Below the pieces are notes generated by a model, which worked only from the letters and a program-made list of their open reading frames with translations, was not told the origin of the DNA and made no database searches. The position numbers and the translations under genes were made by a program. 64,000 bases of DNA from Carex sylvatica. Its lineage: Eukaryota; Streptophyta; Magnoliopsida; Poales; Cyperaceae. This document shows, in pieces, positions 36,442-49,456 of the stretch. Every line of letters begins with the position of its first letter. Position 1 is the first letter of the stretch. The DNA lies in assembly GCA_964058845.1 (NCBI GenBank), contig CAXKVR010000180.1, positions 1-64,000 of the forward strand, in the 5' to 3' direction.

Positions 36442-37024
36442 ATAGTATACGCACCTCCTTTATCTGGTCTCTCAACTTTTGATTTTGGAGTTGGTCAATG
36501 TAGTATTAGCGTGTTTCTATATATACCCTGATATTCTTCATATATTTTATGGTAAGTTGTGAATAGTTAAATAAACAAAATCTAGAGCTGCTTAAATTTA
36601 GCAAGTGATATTAGTAGAAAAAAATACACTTACTTTTCCTGTTTACCATCATGCAGTAGAAATAATTATTTTTTTGTTATGCGAATATATGTACAAGTCA
36701 CGTGCTTGATAGATGTACTTGAGATTAAAATAACGTTGAGTCATTTTTTTTTTTCCAGTATGTGTATGTCCGTAGGCTTTGTATGTTCTTTATTGATAAT
36801 GAACAATTTGAAATAGATTTAATTTCGATTATCAAAATAATAGATTTAATTTAGATTATCGAAATTATAAAATTATGAAATGAAAAAAAATATATAAAAC
36901 GCATTTGGATGTGAATTATATAACACAGAGACAATAATATTATAGTGACATCCGGACATGCCATTTAGGCAAGGCGGTGGGATGGGATTGGAGGCGGAAA
37001 GGCTTTAACTTTGGAAAATTCAAC

Positions 37025-37234
37025 GGAGTCGGAGCAGGTCCGATGCCCATTGGACCTACTTTGGTTCGATGGGTGTTGTGACCATCCATTTGCATCAAGA
37101 TTCTTGCACTCTGTATTAAAAGCCGTGCGATTTTTTATTAATTTTCGTGTGCACAGATTAATACTGATCGTACGGTTATAGAGCCCATCGAAATTAAAAG
37201 TAGGTCCAATGGGCATCGGACCTACTCCTATCTC
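37025..37234. mobile_element. 210-bp foldback Mutator-like MITE
   Basis: The arms GGAGCAGGTCCGATGCCCAT.. and, on the complement of the right end, GGAGTAGGTCCGATGCCCAT.. are nearly identical for about 30 bases, then continue as TTCGATGGG. An exact 9-bp direct repeat AAATTCAAC flanks it at 37016-37024 and 37235-37243. A solitary related word (GTAGGTCCGAAGTCCATCGGACCTAC) occurs at about 2110-2136, upstream of the SMG8 gene. Confidence 0.82.
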
Positions 37235-37545
37235 AAATTCAACGGGTGCGATGATTTATAATATTGGCTCGAGGAACCGAGTAAAATAAAGAACGGAGCT
37301 TTGTCCTTTGTCCAAAGTTAAAGCGGAGAATAAGCATTATTGACTTAACAGTGAACGCTCCACTGGCACCGACAATTCTGAGAAGTTATCGTGATCCCAA
37401 CGGAGCTAAGCTACCCTATGCATGTGACTGAATTAACACGCACTCTGATGAAAAAACTCTATTGAAAAGTTCGTGCAATTATATTCCAGATTTTCAATCA
37501 AATAATATAATTAAAAAAATTCCAGATGGGTACCTGCCGAATTCA

Positions 37546-37577
37546 GATCCAGTGCAATACCTGACCGCGTAGAATGA
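37546..37577. repeat. dispersed 32-bp repeat, copy 2 (partner at 9603-9634)
   Basis: Begins GATCCAGTGCAATACCTGAC; differs from the copy upstream of SOD at one base. Just downstream (37600-37690) the word AATCAGGGCC occurs repeatedly in both orientations, forming a small imperfect palindrome. Confidence 0.6.
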
Positions 37578-38473
37578 TATTTGAGTTGTATGTCATTAAT
37601 AATCAGGGCCAATAAAAATAATCAAGCCCTGATTACTTTATACTAAATTAATTTGCATAAATAATCAGGGCCTTTCAATTAATGACATGCAAATAGTCAC
37701 TTTAAGCTTTTTTGTTCATCAAATTGGGTCATTATGATTGGTTGTATAGACGTTTTTGTGTTGGGTTCTGGTTTTGTTTTCAGTTTTATTTGGACACTTT
37801 TGATCTGTTAAGAGTCCCCATCGTCTTTATTAACCGCATTAACTCAAAAGAGCATTTTTGAGTTAACGTATATCGGCCGTTTGATTTTAAACGGATCTAA
37901 TCCGACCACATTCTATAATTCATAGATTTTTTAATATTAATGTGAATCTAATTTTTATGAATTTTAAAGCGTATCAGACGATTCAGATACGAATTCGTTA
38001 AATAATTGATTCTGGGTTCGGGTTAGGTTTCAGCGAATCAGAACTCAAGTTGTTTGGTTCGAGTCATGTTAGGTTAGAGTCTACATAGATTCAAGTCAGA
38101 GAAAAACTAAAATAAGTGTTTGAAAATTGACATACCAAATATTACTGAAAATTACCAGCACAGTATTATTTTGCTCCAAAAATTTAAAGCCCAATGTACA
38201 TTAAAATTGTTTGCTTTCATTTTATTTATTTTCTTTTCAATTACTGGGCTTCGCCTACTAACAAATATAATATTGTAAAGGTTTATCTTTCATTCCTTCA
38301 AACTTATTTTTATTACATCAAACTTAAAAAAAAAGAACTATTTTTTTCGAAGTTTTATCTTTTATTACGCGCTTCATTTTGATATAATTATTAGTTTCAA
38401 AATGCTCATGTCGTATATATTTTGTGAAAATGAGTTCAAAATTCAAAATGTTTTATAGGTGCTACATTCACTA

Positions 38474-38695
38474 GGGTGCGTTTAGATGAATCAAGGAATA
38501 GCTCGAAATAGCAGCTATTCTTGGGTTCAGAAGAATCACTAATCCAACATTTCATAAGAATAGCGAACTAGCAGCTAACCCGAGCTATTTCTTTAGCGTT
38601 TTTTTTTCACCCAAACGTATTGTGTTGAGAATAGCTCGCCAGAAATAGCAGCTATTCCTGAATTAGCGCTATTCCTGTATCACCCAAACGTATCC
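38474..38695. mobile_element. small MITE with GGGTGCGTTT ends
   Basis: The left end GGGTGCGTTTAGATGAATCA and the complement of the right end GGATACGTTTGGGTGATACA form an imperfect terminal inverted repeat. The arms continue as 'GGAATAGC(T)...AGCTATTCC' in inverse order. A CTA flank on both sides (38471-38473 and about 38695-38697) would suit the 3-bp target duplication of a PIF/Harbinger-type MITE. Non-coding. Confidence 0.6.
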
Positions 38696-39301
38696 TATAT
38701 GTTTAACTTTTCGAATTTATTTGAATAATATATAGCATTTCCATCTTTAGAAGTAGAAAAAGGTTTTCTTATACTTTTATATTAGTTAAATAGTGCTGCA
38801 AAAAAGTTTGATAAATATTATTTTATAGCAATACACAGATACGGGAAAAAAGTTTGATGTGTGCATTGTACCTTAATTTCTTACTGAATTTTAAATTTTC
38901 AAAGGTGAAAACATTTTATTTTATTGGATTAGACGATAAAAGTCAATTCAAGCATATATTTTATTTTATTTAGATTCGTATAACTGATAGTAACAAAACA
39001 AGTTACAACATCGTAGTAATATTTTCAGATTAATATAAATTTATTGTACATAAAAATTGTAGGTTCCTAGACGTTTAATTTTAACAAAATGGTTTAAGCA
39101 TTAAATGTTTGTATGATTAATTCATTTTTATGCCCATATGATGTATATTTTTGTTTTCTTTTATTAAACAACAAGAGGGTTTCTAACTATCATTCGAGGC
39201 AAGTCATTCAGTGATCGCCCAGATACCAGCGTGAATATTGATGCGTTCAGTATAATTCCACACAATTTTAATGTGTAAAAAAAATCATAATAAGATTTAA
39301 A

Positions 39302-40176
39302 GAGTGAGGCTATGGTAATATGCATATTACATAAAGGCTCGTGCTATGAACTTATATCTTAATTTTTAAAATTCAAACAGTAGATCTAAACTGTTTAATA
39401 TGCATTTTATATAAAAATGTACTTGCATATATATCAAATTTTATGAGTAGAACTAGGGTGTTCCTAAGTTCACCAAGTATTCTTGTGAACTCAACTCTAA
39501 AATCATTTGGATTGTCTTCAAACAACGAATCCAAACTGTTGAAATTCTTCTACTTTACGAGTGATGCGTTTATATGTGAAAATTTCAAAATTTCGAATTA
39601 ATTTTGTATAGAGTCAAGTGATCAAAATTAGAAAGTTTATAAATTAATTTTAATGCATTTATTTTTTGGACATCTTTTGATCACTTGACTCTATACAAAA
39701 TTAATTCAAAATTTTAAATTTTTTGTATGTAGACACATCACTCGTAAGGTAGAAGAATTTTAACGGTTTGTATTGTCGTTTGAAACAAATTCGATAGGTT
39801 TTAGAGTTGAGTTCATAATAGAGCTTGGTAAACTTAATTAGGAACACCTAAGTTCTACTTCAGATTTTATATTTTTTTAAAACATTTTTACTATTTTTTA
39901 AATAGATACAAAATTATCTGATTTGAAAATTTTAGACAATTCAATGGTAGCGACTAGCGACTTTCTACCCGTTTAAAAGAATAGTTAATTTTTTTAATAA
40001 AATATAAAATTTAATCTACAAATACATTTTAATACAAATACTATGTTTAATAATTAAAATTAACTGTTTAAATTTTAAAAACACACAACATTCATCTTTT
40101 TGAACTTTAAAAACAAACATATAAATTCGTAGCAAGGGCTGATCGGCGTTGCATGCATATTACCATAGCATCACTC
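39302..40176. mobile_element. GAGTGAGG-type foldback MITE split by a nested element
   Basis: Ends GAGTGAGGCTATGGTAATAT and, on the complement of the right end, GAGTGATGCTATGGTAATAT. The left arm carries 'AAATTCAAACAGTAGATCTAAA' and the family core is interrupted at 'CAAATTTTATGA' (about 39436-39446), resuming at 'ATTTTATATTTTTTTAAAAC' (39864 onward). The interruption is the element at 39447-39859. Removing it gives a normal-sized (about 450 bp) family member. Confidence 0.7.
39447..39859. mobile_element. nested foldback MITE, GTAGAACT-type
   Basis: The left arm GTAGAACTAGGGTGTTCCTA.. and the complement of the right arm GTAGAACTTAGGTGTTCCTA.. are inverted copies that continue through 'GAACTCAACTCTAAAA' and 'TTTTGTATAGAGTCAAGTGATC' to a centre near 39650. 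It is inserted in the core of the 39302-40176 element; the duplicated target is roughly ATTTTAT, partly decayed. Relatives occur at 40511-40950, 53877-54270 and 55224-55638. Confidence 0.72.
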
Positions 40177-40510
40177 AATTCAAATTGGTACGAGATACAA
40201 CATTCATCTTTTCGAACGCATTAATTTTTTTTTTTTTTTACAATATTAACTCTTTTAGATACATTAAAAATTTGCGCACGGCATCAAAAATTTCTTGACG
40301 ATTTCTCTTGATAAAAAAAAACTCTATACAAAATTTTAATACATTAAAAAAAATTAAAATGTGCAAAATTATACAAGATTTTTTTTTTGTGATGCATCAA
40401 ATTCAGAGCACAAAATATACTCCACATTAATATTCGTGCATACACTACATTTCATTTTTTTTTGTTAATTTGACTGCCCAAACATTAACTCTTATTATTA
40501 ACTTAAACGA

Positions 40511-40950
40511 GTATAACTTAGGTGTTCTTAAGCTTATCAAGTTTATTTGTAAACTTAAATCAATAATTCATCAAATTACTTCAAATAATGTATTCAAACG
40601 GTTGAAACCGATTTAGTTTCACTAGTCATGTGCTTACATGTCAAATTTATAAATTTATAAATTTTAGCGTTCACGAGTGATGCGTGTATGTGTCCAAATC
40701 ATTGAAACCGGCCTACTTCACGAGTTATGTGTTTACACATTAAAATATAAAATAAAGCAGTGAAAAATTGATAAAAAATAAACGCACTAAAATTAACTAG
40801 ATACTAAATTAATTTATAAATTTATAAATTCAACATGTAAATTATAAATATATTGTGAAGTTTATTGATTTTAATAATTTTGATAAATTATTTAAAATCA
40901 ATTCAATATTTTTTTAGTAGAGTTTGATAATCTTAAAAATACCCTAAATT
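40511..40950. mobile_element. decayed GTAGAACT-type MITE
   Basis: The left end ACTTAGGTGTTCTTAAGCTT followed by ATCAAGTTT matches, with several changes, the complement of the right end (ATTTAGGGTATTTTTAAGAT followed by TATCAAACTC). The characteristic 'CGAGTGATGCGTGTATGTGTC' sub-arm word is present. It ends about 90-200 bases upstream of the presumed transcription start of the kelch gene. Confidence 0.5.
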
Positions 40951-41521
40951 TTAAATAAAATATTTCAAAATATGCCGACGAATTGGTACAGACGAGGAAT
41001 ACAGTGAAGTTTGGCCTAGTCAAAGAAACACACCGACGCTACCCCAAAATCCAACTCTCTCCTCCGATCATCACAATAGATCCCATCCACCTTTGCGAAG
41101 ATTCGAATCGTTTCAAATTCATATCTGTAGTAGTAGTTAGAAAGAAGAATCGGAGGTGAGTCTCTCAGATTCAATTGTTTTTCTCGCCCAAAACGCATTT
41201 AGTCGGTTTGGAAAATCCCCCAATTATCGGATCGGATCGGATCGTGGGCTGCCGATAGATAGATTCAATTTGAAGGTTAAGTTTAAGTAAGGTAGCAGAA
41301 AAGTGATAAGGAGGACTACAGACATTTTGTTCTTAATCTAACAGTTAAGAGTACATATAATAGTTATCATTAGTCATAGTGTCATACATCCATGCTCTCA
41401 TCATTGTATTTTAGATTTTATTCAGGTGGAATTTTGCATTTTTTTTTCAGCATATAGCAAAGTATTTCATTCTTTGAGACATGTGCCTGACTATTAGATG
41501 ATTTGATTTCTAGAAACTACA

Positions 41522-44500
41522 ATGGGAGAACAAGAATTAAGAGGAGATTCAGACATTTTTACCCTTTTGTCTACAATGCCTTACGATCAATGGATTTTAG
41601 TTAACCCGTCATCCAGTTTTCGCCCTTCAGCTCGTTACAAAGTAAATTTCAAACTTATTAACACTTCTTTCTTGTATTTGCTATTATTTTGGAACAGAAC
41701 CTGAAAAAAAAATTCGAAGTAGTGAGTTTGGTCCAATATTCCTTACAAGAATTTTAATCCTTTTTCTTTTTTATATGTTGAACCAAACAAAAAGTGCAGG
41801 CATAAACTGAACCAAGCAAGTCCATATGCCATTTTTGCACAGCTTATTTAGCATATTAATCTTTTTTTTATTAATATTGTATTCAATGTTTGGTGCATTT
41901 ATTTGTTAACTGTTGTAGCATTCAGCAGAAGTTGTAGGAGATAAGCTATTTGTCATTGGGGGAAGTCGAAATGGCCGTTATCTGTCAGATATTCAGGTTA
42001 GGTACTATTCATTAATCAATGTTTGTACTAAAAGAACATCATAATATCGGGTATGGCCCCTGAAAAAACTAGTATATATTATGTATTTTAACTAAATTAC
42101 TGCTTGTTAGTGGTAACATCTTGGGAAATTTGACAGGTGCTCAATTTCAAAAGCTTCAAATGGTCAACTGTCCAACTCGGCGTGAACCAGAAACATCTTG
42201 AATCAGATGACAGTATATCGGGTCAAGTCTTTCCAGCATCTGCCGGCCATAGTTTGGTATTTTGCTTATTTTTTATTTCTGAAAAAATTAAAATGATTCT
42301 TCAAAAATGATTCTTCAAACTAATTTTACCTTAAAAAGGTAGCTATCTGCACATGGGTGGTAATATATATTTCCTTTGTATAGGTGAAATGGGAGAATAA
42401 GCTGTTGGTTGTTTCTGGCAATTCCAAGATGCTCTCAGATACAGTCAGAGGTATGTGCTTTAATGCTGAATAAACAAGTTCTAATGACAAATTCATGTCA
42501 TGTGGCGATACCAGTATTAGCCTGCTAACAATTGTATATGGTACCAGTTTGGTATTGTCTGGATGATTGGATTTCAGTTCATCATTATTTATTTATTTTT
42601 TACTTTTCTTGAATTGTTGATCTGAAGAGTTTGAATGGATCTAATGAGTACTATATAGTACCAAGTCAGCTGGAGTGGTTGGACTTTAAGTTCTTTTACT
42701 TCGTATTTTTCCTTGAATTTATTGCTGTTCAATAGCATAATCGAGGAATTATAAAACCTTCAAATTGGCCTGTGCTATGCAAGTCTGATCATGTGTTAGT
42801 ACATACTGACACTAATACTGATCATACAAAGGTGCCTCGATCTCATTTAATACTGAATTAATTACCTGTGATACAGTGTACCAGATCGACCTCGAGACAT
42901 ACACGTGCTTTCTTGTCAAGACAGATGGCAAAGCACCGGTAACTTTTACTTCTTCTTTTTCTAATAGATTGATTTTGAGTTTTGAGTGAAAATGTTGAAA
43001 GACATTTGTTTTATTTTCTAATCAAGATATCTAGAGGAGGTCAATCAGTTACTGTTGTTGGTTCCCGCCTTTGTATGTTTGGCGGAGAAGATAATAAGAG
43101 AAGACTATTAAATGATCTCCATATTCTTGACCTAGAGACTATGATCTGGGAAGTTGCACAGACAATGTAAGTTTTTAATTCATCTGAGTAGATAATTTTT
43201 TAATTCTCTTTAAAACAACAAGTTATTTTGGATATCTTCCAAGATATATTACACCTGTGGGATATTTGTGTTTCTTCTAGGTATGTATTGTGCAGTGTAA
43301 AGAAGAGCTTATATGGTTTATATGAGAGGATGTCCTTATTATATAACTTGTGATTGACTGGATATCTTACCGGGCGCATGAAAAATTGAAACTTGAAACA
43401 ACAACGAAGTCTATCATGGGTTGATTTTAATTTAATTTGTCTCATTCAGAGGAAATAGAGGGCTCTTTTAGGAGGAATGCAAAACTGTCAGTATTTAGCA
43501 GTAGTTCCAATACAAGAAATTTTGGATGTAATCTGGAAAATATCTGATCACTTTAGTTACTCATTTTTCATTGATAGGGGAAAGGCACCAGAACCTCGGT
43601 ATGATCATATAGCTACAGTGCATGCTGAGCAGTATCTTTTAATATTCGGTGGTTCTTCTCAGTCTACTTGTTTCAATGATCTTCACCTGCTTGATCTTCA
43701 AACGGTACATGTGATCTCTCTCTCTCCTAGCATACAAGATAAGCACATTGTATAGATATTATGTATTGTTTGGTATAGGTTAGCGATTTGTAAATCAGTG
43801 CTAATGTAGAAATTGCAATCCGAGGCCTGACTTGAATGGTACTAATTTAAATTACAAGTGAGCCTCAAATATGCATTAATTAAGTAAAAGTTACTTGTCT
43901 TATAACTAGAGTTTATTAATTGAAAAATGACAGATGGAATGGTCTCAACCTGAGACTCAAGGAGCATATGTGACCCCAAGAGGAGGCCATGCTGGTACCA
44001 GCATTAACGGTCACTGGTACATAGTTGGTGGTGGAGATAATAAGAGTGGTAATTGCTTAGCCTCAGTCATTAAACATTCAGCTAAAGTTTTCTTTTCAGA
44101 ACTAAGAAATTATTTTGATGACATGCAATATATATTTTCGTTATGACGTATCTTCCATTTATTATGCATTTATTGTATTTCATTATATTGTTCTTACCAA
44201 TTGTACAGCAAACCACTCTTGTTTTTGCAAAGACATGCTTGCGCCACCAACTTCCGTTACTATAACCCTCAAACTATATTACTTAATTTTACAATCAGAA
44301 ATACAATATCCACACCTAATTCCATTTTTATATAACAAATTCCAATGTGTTAACTGCATTGCGCGCATCATCATTTTCATAGCTAATTGTGAATTGTAAC
44401 ATAATTATATTCCAGGTGCTACCGAGACAATTGTTTTGAATACATCCAAGTTTGTGTGGTCTGTATTGACCACTGTACCTGAAAGACATCCACTTGCTAG

Positions 44501-46520
44501 TGAGGTTAGTATTGGTAGAAGATTAGAATTTTATCTGGTTCATACGACTACTTACCTTGGTTTTACTCTTAACAAAGTTTTGCTGTACAGTAAAATAAGG
44601 ATTACTTCATAAAGTACTTTGATCAACCCAAAAGAAGTGAAACTTGTGTCCTACCAATACTTCATAAATGGACATGATAGTTCTGTAATGGTATGAGAAT
44701 TAACTGTTACTGTACTGAAATCTGGGTTGCTAATCTTTGGTGAAATGCTTTTGGCTGGCCTTGATAAATGTTTGGTTGAGGCATTATAAAATTTACAACA
44801 AACATGATAATTTTGCAAATAAAAATGTTCAGGAATTATTTAGTCATGAATAAAGGATTGCCAGCAAAAGAAGGGAAGGTCTGCTGAAACTCTTAATTTA
44901 TTTTCTTTGATTATGATTTCTTGAAGGGGCTTACTCTTTGCTCTAGTACAACAAATGATGAAAAGCTTATAATTGCATTTGGCGGCTACAATGGAAATTA
45001 TAACAACGAGGTACCGATATTAACTAAAGTGTAATTTTTTTTGTGAATGTTTGAATTTAAGGAAAAATGGGCTTGCCATAGTGTTCTTAATTTATAGCTT
45101 TAGCAAGAGTTCATCCAATTTACATGACCGTCAGCTTATTAAAAAAAAAAATGTATTCATTAAATATTCAAACAGCATGATTATTTGTCATGTGAAAAAT
45201 GTATTAAATATGGTGTTTGTTAGGTTGTAAGTTATTGCACTATAGCTGAAATTTGTGGAGTCTTAAGTGGGTTTTCCTCAAATTTTGCTTTCAATTTATT
45301 GTGTTTCCAAGTACTCTCGTTTCATAGAGAATTCGAGGGAAGAGAGGCCAGCACAGCACCTCTTTTCAAGCTCTTTCCTACTAATGTAATGACTAGGTGT
45401 TAAGGATAGCTCATTAAACCACCACATAGTTCAATATTATTTACATTTTTCATGAGTCTTAAGGTTCAATGCGCTTAATTTGGCATGTAGTGAGCATTAT
45501 GCCATCTTACAAGGAAATTGCAAAATGTTTTCTTGTTAACTCTGTAACTATGATTCTACAGTTTCTCCTGATACAGTAACTGCTAATTTTAATTAAATAA
45601 AATATCTCTGGTCAGATTTTTGTGATGAAACCCAAGCAAAAGGATATGGTGCAGCCACGCCTGGTGCAGTCTCCCGCAGCAGCAGCAGCAGCTGCTTCTG
45701 TTACTGCAGCATATGCAATAGCAGCTGCAAGTGACAAAAAGACTGTACGGGCTAGTGCCACAGAAAATCCTGAGACAAAGAATGTTCAATCTGAGACCTC
45801 CTTTGTAAAGGAGACAGCTTCTCGAACAGACATTCTCAGAGAAGAGAATACAAGTTTGGTATCCAAATTGGCAGAAATTACAGCTGAAAACTCGAAATTA
45901 ATGGATAAACTTGACTATGCCAAAAGTTCCCACTCTGAATTAACGAAAGTAAGTTTTCCCTCATTTTAAATATTATTCTATCGGTCCTTTATTTTTTTTA
46001 TGTTTGGACTAATAAAAACCTGTTCTACCTATCCAGATTAAGGCCTGGGCCAAATTTTTACTAAACATTCTAGTTGTTTTCTTATCTTGGTTTGTTCATT
46101 CAACAATACTGTTATTTCTTTTCTTGCTTTTAACAGGAGCTTCAGTCGGTACAAAGTCAACTGGAAGCTGAAACTTCAAGATGCACTAAACTCGAGGTTC
46201 CGTGATTGTGACCTTGTCTTTGTTCATTTTATACGTGTTTCTAAATTTCAAGGTCAAAGAAGTTATGAGCAGAGAATCTCATCACTGCATGACAGCAAGG
46301 GAAATCAGACCTAACAGTTTTTTTTTTTCCCTTTTCCATACTTTTACTTTAGACACAAATTCAAAGTGCGCAAGAAAAATTAAGCACAATTGGCTCACTG
46401 GAGAAAGATATAGAAACCCTAAGAAGAGAAATATCCCAAATAGACGGGAAGGTGCCAACAGCTCAATTGCAGCGATCTGGTGGTGTTTGGAATTGGATGG
46501 CTGGATCTCCTCAAGATTGA
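41522..46520 (+). CDS. kelch-repeat protein with C-terminal coiled coil (13 coding exons)
   Basis: Exons: 41522-41641, 41919-41996, 42137-42256, 42384-42450, 42877-42938, 43027-43166, 43578-43704, 43934-44048, 44416-44504, 44927-45010, 45616-45948, 46137-46196 and 46353-46520. All junctions keep frame and give 520 residues. A non-coding first exon probably ends at 41155 (GTGAGT) and joins at 41514. Kelch blades are marked by double glycines after beta strands: LFVIGGSRNGR, LLVVSGNSK, LCMFGGEDNKRR, LLIFGGSSQS, WYIVGGGDNKSG and LIIAFGGYNGN, with the matching 'D(I/L)..LDL.T..W' turns. After the propeller come an Ala-rich segment and a Glu/Lys/Ser-rich coiled coil (about residues 385-495), then the tail GGVWNWMAGSPQD. 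It resembles plant ACBP4/ACBP5-type kelch proteins without their acyl-CoA-binding domain. Such propellers bind protein partners; the partner is unknown. Part of its 3' end is duplicated, in broken form, at 53612-55712. Confidence 0.9.
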
Positions 46521-47234
46521 TGGTAAACGATTTGAAATCTAATTTGCAGCAAATAATGCAAACATGGTGAGCATCATTATTTGTTCTCCTTTTGATGTCA
46601 ATTTTATAAATACTTCATATGACATCTGGAGATGTGATTATTTCTTTTCAGGTGCGGCAAGCTCTGGATTCGCAGAGGTGAGTTGTTTGTAGCAGTTGAT
46701 ATTGATACAGGAACTGGAAATGCTTTTGATGGAGTACATAAACTATAGATGCCAAAGAAACAGAATGCTCAGGAAAACAGCCCTCATTATTTGATTTTTT
46801 TTTTTTGTATGTACTTTGAGATAAGTAACGGTGTAACCTTTTTAAATTACTTCATATGCGACCTTTTGAGTTTTGTAAGGTTATATTTGTTCGAAATATG
46901 CTCAAGTTTTTGAAATAGAAACTGTTTAAATTGGATTTCCATTTACTGTTTCTATAAATGAATGGCTAAAATAAGAAAAGAACAGTAAAAATGACAGAGC
47001 GCATTCAACTCCTATATTGGCTCCTTGTTAATGTCTCAATCCCAAAAATTAATAGAATACCTTAAAGCTGCTTTTCTATGTAAATACAACAATTGAAGCA
47101 CTAATTTCAGGTTCTTCAGAACTCAAGGAGGTACAAAAGAGCACAAAAAATAGAAGAATTTTAGGCGATGGGTCTTCTAATTTGATGAGAGACAATACAA
47201 ATATATACAAAAATATGAGCAAGGCTAAGATAAT

Positions 47235-47626
47235 GAGGGATCCCTCTTAAGATAATTTGCATATTATATTATAAATCAATCTGTGCTATAAATTTATCTC
47301 TATTTTCAAAGTTGTTAATCCGAATCATTAAACATGCTCTTCATATGGAAATGTACATAGTGATCAAATTTTGCATTTTTTAGAAACTTTTTACTATTAT
47401 TTTAGATAGATAGAAAATCACTCAAGTAATTTTCTATCTAAAACAATAGTAATAAAATTCAAAAAATAAAAAATGATTTCAAGTATACTTTTATATTATA
47501 TTAATTGTATTGAAATGACTGTTTAAATTTTGAAAATAAAAATATAAATTCGTATCCTAAATTTTAAAAAGGAAGATATAAATTTATAGGCTCGTAGCAC
47601 GGATGCATATTACCATAACCTCACTC
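47235..47626. mobile_element. GAGTGAGG-type foldback MITE between kelch and bL9 genes
   Basis: The right end reads, on the complement, GAGTGAGGTTATGGTAATATGC, the family terminus. The left end GAGGGATCCCTCTTAAGATA is more diverged. The arms share 'TATAAATTTAT..CGTAGCAC' words in inverse order and the core 'GATCAAATTTTGCATTTTTT' with 'TAGATAGATAGAAAATCACT'. It ends 240 bases before the bL9 start codon. Confidence 0.6.
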
Positions 47627-47865
47627 AGAAAATATATAAAAGATCACAAAAGCATTCTTCAGTTGGAAACTAATGTGCAAGAGCCCGAGCTCAATAAACG
47701 GGCCAGAATACCGCAGCCCGTATCACAAATGCATGTATTACACCACATGGATCACCGGCGCATACGTGAAAAAGAGAGAGAGGATAAGATAAGAGGCTCA
47801 AAATAGAGCAGAATAAGCGTCCTTTCTGGTCAGCTGCTGAGCACAGCAGTGAGCACAGTGAAGTA

Positions 47866-49456
47866 ATGGCGACGATATCATCTCTTGCATTGCGCACCCC
47901 CTGCTCATGGCTTGGCCAGTTCGTTGGAAACGGAGATGGACTCGGTCGGATGAATCCGAACCCGATTAATCTTCGTTCCCGGCCCTTGAGGATCGAAGCC
48001 AATAAGCGCGTCAAGAAAATCCGTCAGGTTCGTCCATTCAATCCCTGCTCTCCCTCTTCTTTCTCACTTTTCTTTGTACTAATTTCTGTTGAGTTTTCCT
48101 TGTATAAAAATTCAGGTAATTTTGAAGGAGGATATAGGTGGGGTAGGGAAAATTGGAGAGCAAGTGAAGGTGAGGGCTGGTTTTTTCCGCAATTATCTTC
48201 TCCCATATGGCAAAGCTGATCTCATTTCACCTCGCTTGCTCAAGTACTGTTCCTCCCCTACTTCTGATATCCTTCATTTTTGTATTTTTTTTCATTTTTA
48301 AATGAAATTTTGCCATATCCACATTTTGACCATTTGAGTGATGTATATTAACCTTCTTATATTGGTCAGGGAAATGGAAAGGGAGAAGGAGAGAATAGAA
48401 GCTGAGAAAAGGCGGGTGAGTATTTTTTTTTCATTATAGCTTAATTAAAATTGTAATTTCTTTTCATCTGTCTGAACAATATATACTTTTACAAATGTCG
48501 TAAATGCCAAAATTGTAAGAATAATGAGGTGGCGCTAAGGTTGACCATTTTATACACATCAAAGACTTCCATTTAGTAGTAAATATTCATAAAACCAGTA
48601 AAATATATTTTCATATAATGATCTGAACAGGTTAAAGAAGAAGCAGAACAAGTGGCACTACTACTACAGAGTGGGGGACCATTTAAGGTCAGGCGAAAAT
48701 CCACACCACAGAAACAAATTGTTGGAAGGTTAGATCTTCAAAATATATTCTACTTCAATATTACTCAGCACTAAAGTATTTACTCAGCAATTTTCTGTGC
48801 AAATTTTAAAGCTGTATTGCCCAGTTCTTATATCGGTATCTCTACTCTATTTTGAACCTGTTTGCTTCATAAATCAAATAGTGTTTTGAGGATCAGCAAA
48901 ATAGTATTAGTATCAAAAGCCCCAATGCAGAGAAGAGCTTGTTTGTTCTTAAATCTTGCTCTCTCTCTCTAATATTCTAACCGGAATCGTTTTAACTTGG
49001 TTTTGTAATTATATCCCCGGCCTTTTATTCTTTATTTAGTTTTGAGTTAAATAAAGTACATTGAAGTTGAGATCACTGGGCTCCAAAATCACTGTTCTCA
49101 TCTCTTAAATATCATCTTGAATCTCGAGTAATTTTTGTAATCTACTTTTTAAAAAATTTCTTCAGTGTAACATCTGGAGATGTAGCTGACATCATAAAGG
49201 CTCAACTCAACAGGTACACTTTGAAGGACTGTAAAAAGATTTATACAAATTAGAAATTATACTCCTTGTATAGGAGTTGTTTATTTTTGTGGTTTTATTA
49301 TTGACATAAATATTTTCAACCCTTTTCATTAATAGGGATATAGGGCAAAACAATATTATAGTTCCCGAAATCACAGAACTCGGAGATTACATGGCTGAGA
49401 TTAAACTTCATGAAGATGTCTCAGCTCGAGTTCGATTGCTCGTTTTGCCTAATTAA
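47866..49456 (+). CDS. RPL9: plastid large-subunit ribosomal protein bL9 (6 exons)
   Basis: Exons 47866-48027, 48116-48243, 48370-48415, 48631-48728, 49166-49213 and 49336-49456 join in frame to 200 residues. bL9 binds 23S rRNA at the base of the L1 stalk through its N-domain. The first about 53 residues ([12 protein letters not shown].., Ser/Arg-rich, no acids early) look like a plastid transit peptide. The bacterial-type domain follows: [19 protein letters not shown], the rRNA-binding [13 protein letters not shown], the long connecting helix ([19 protein letters not shown]), and the C-domain with [36 protein letters not shown]. This is full length for the family. Exon 1 holds nearly only the targeting peptide, a usual arrangement for nuclear genes of plastid proteins. 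It follows the kelch gene on the same strand with 1.3 kb between them. A sequence around 49730-49830, in or after its 3' region, recurs at about 57360-57580. Confidence 0.94.
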
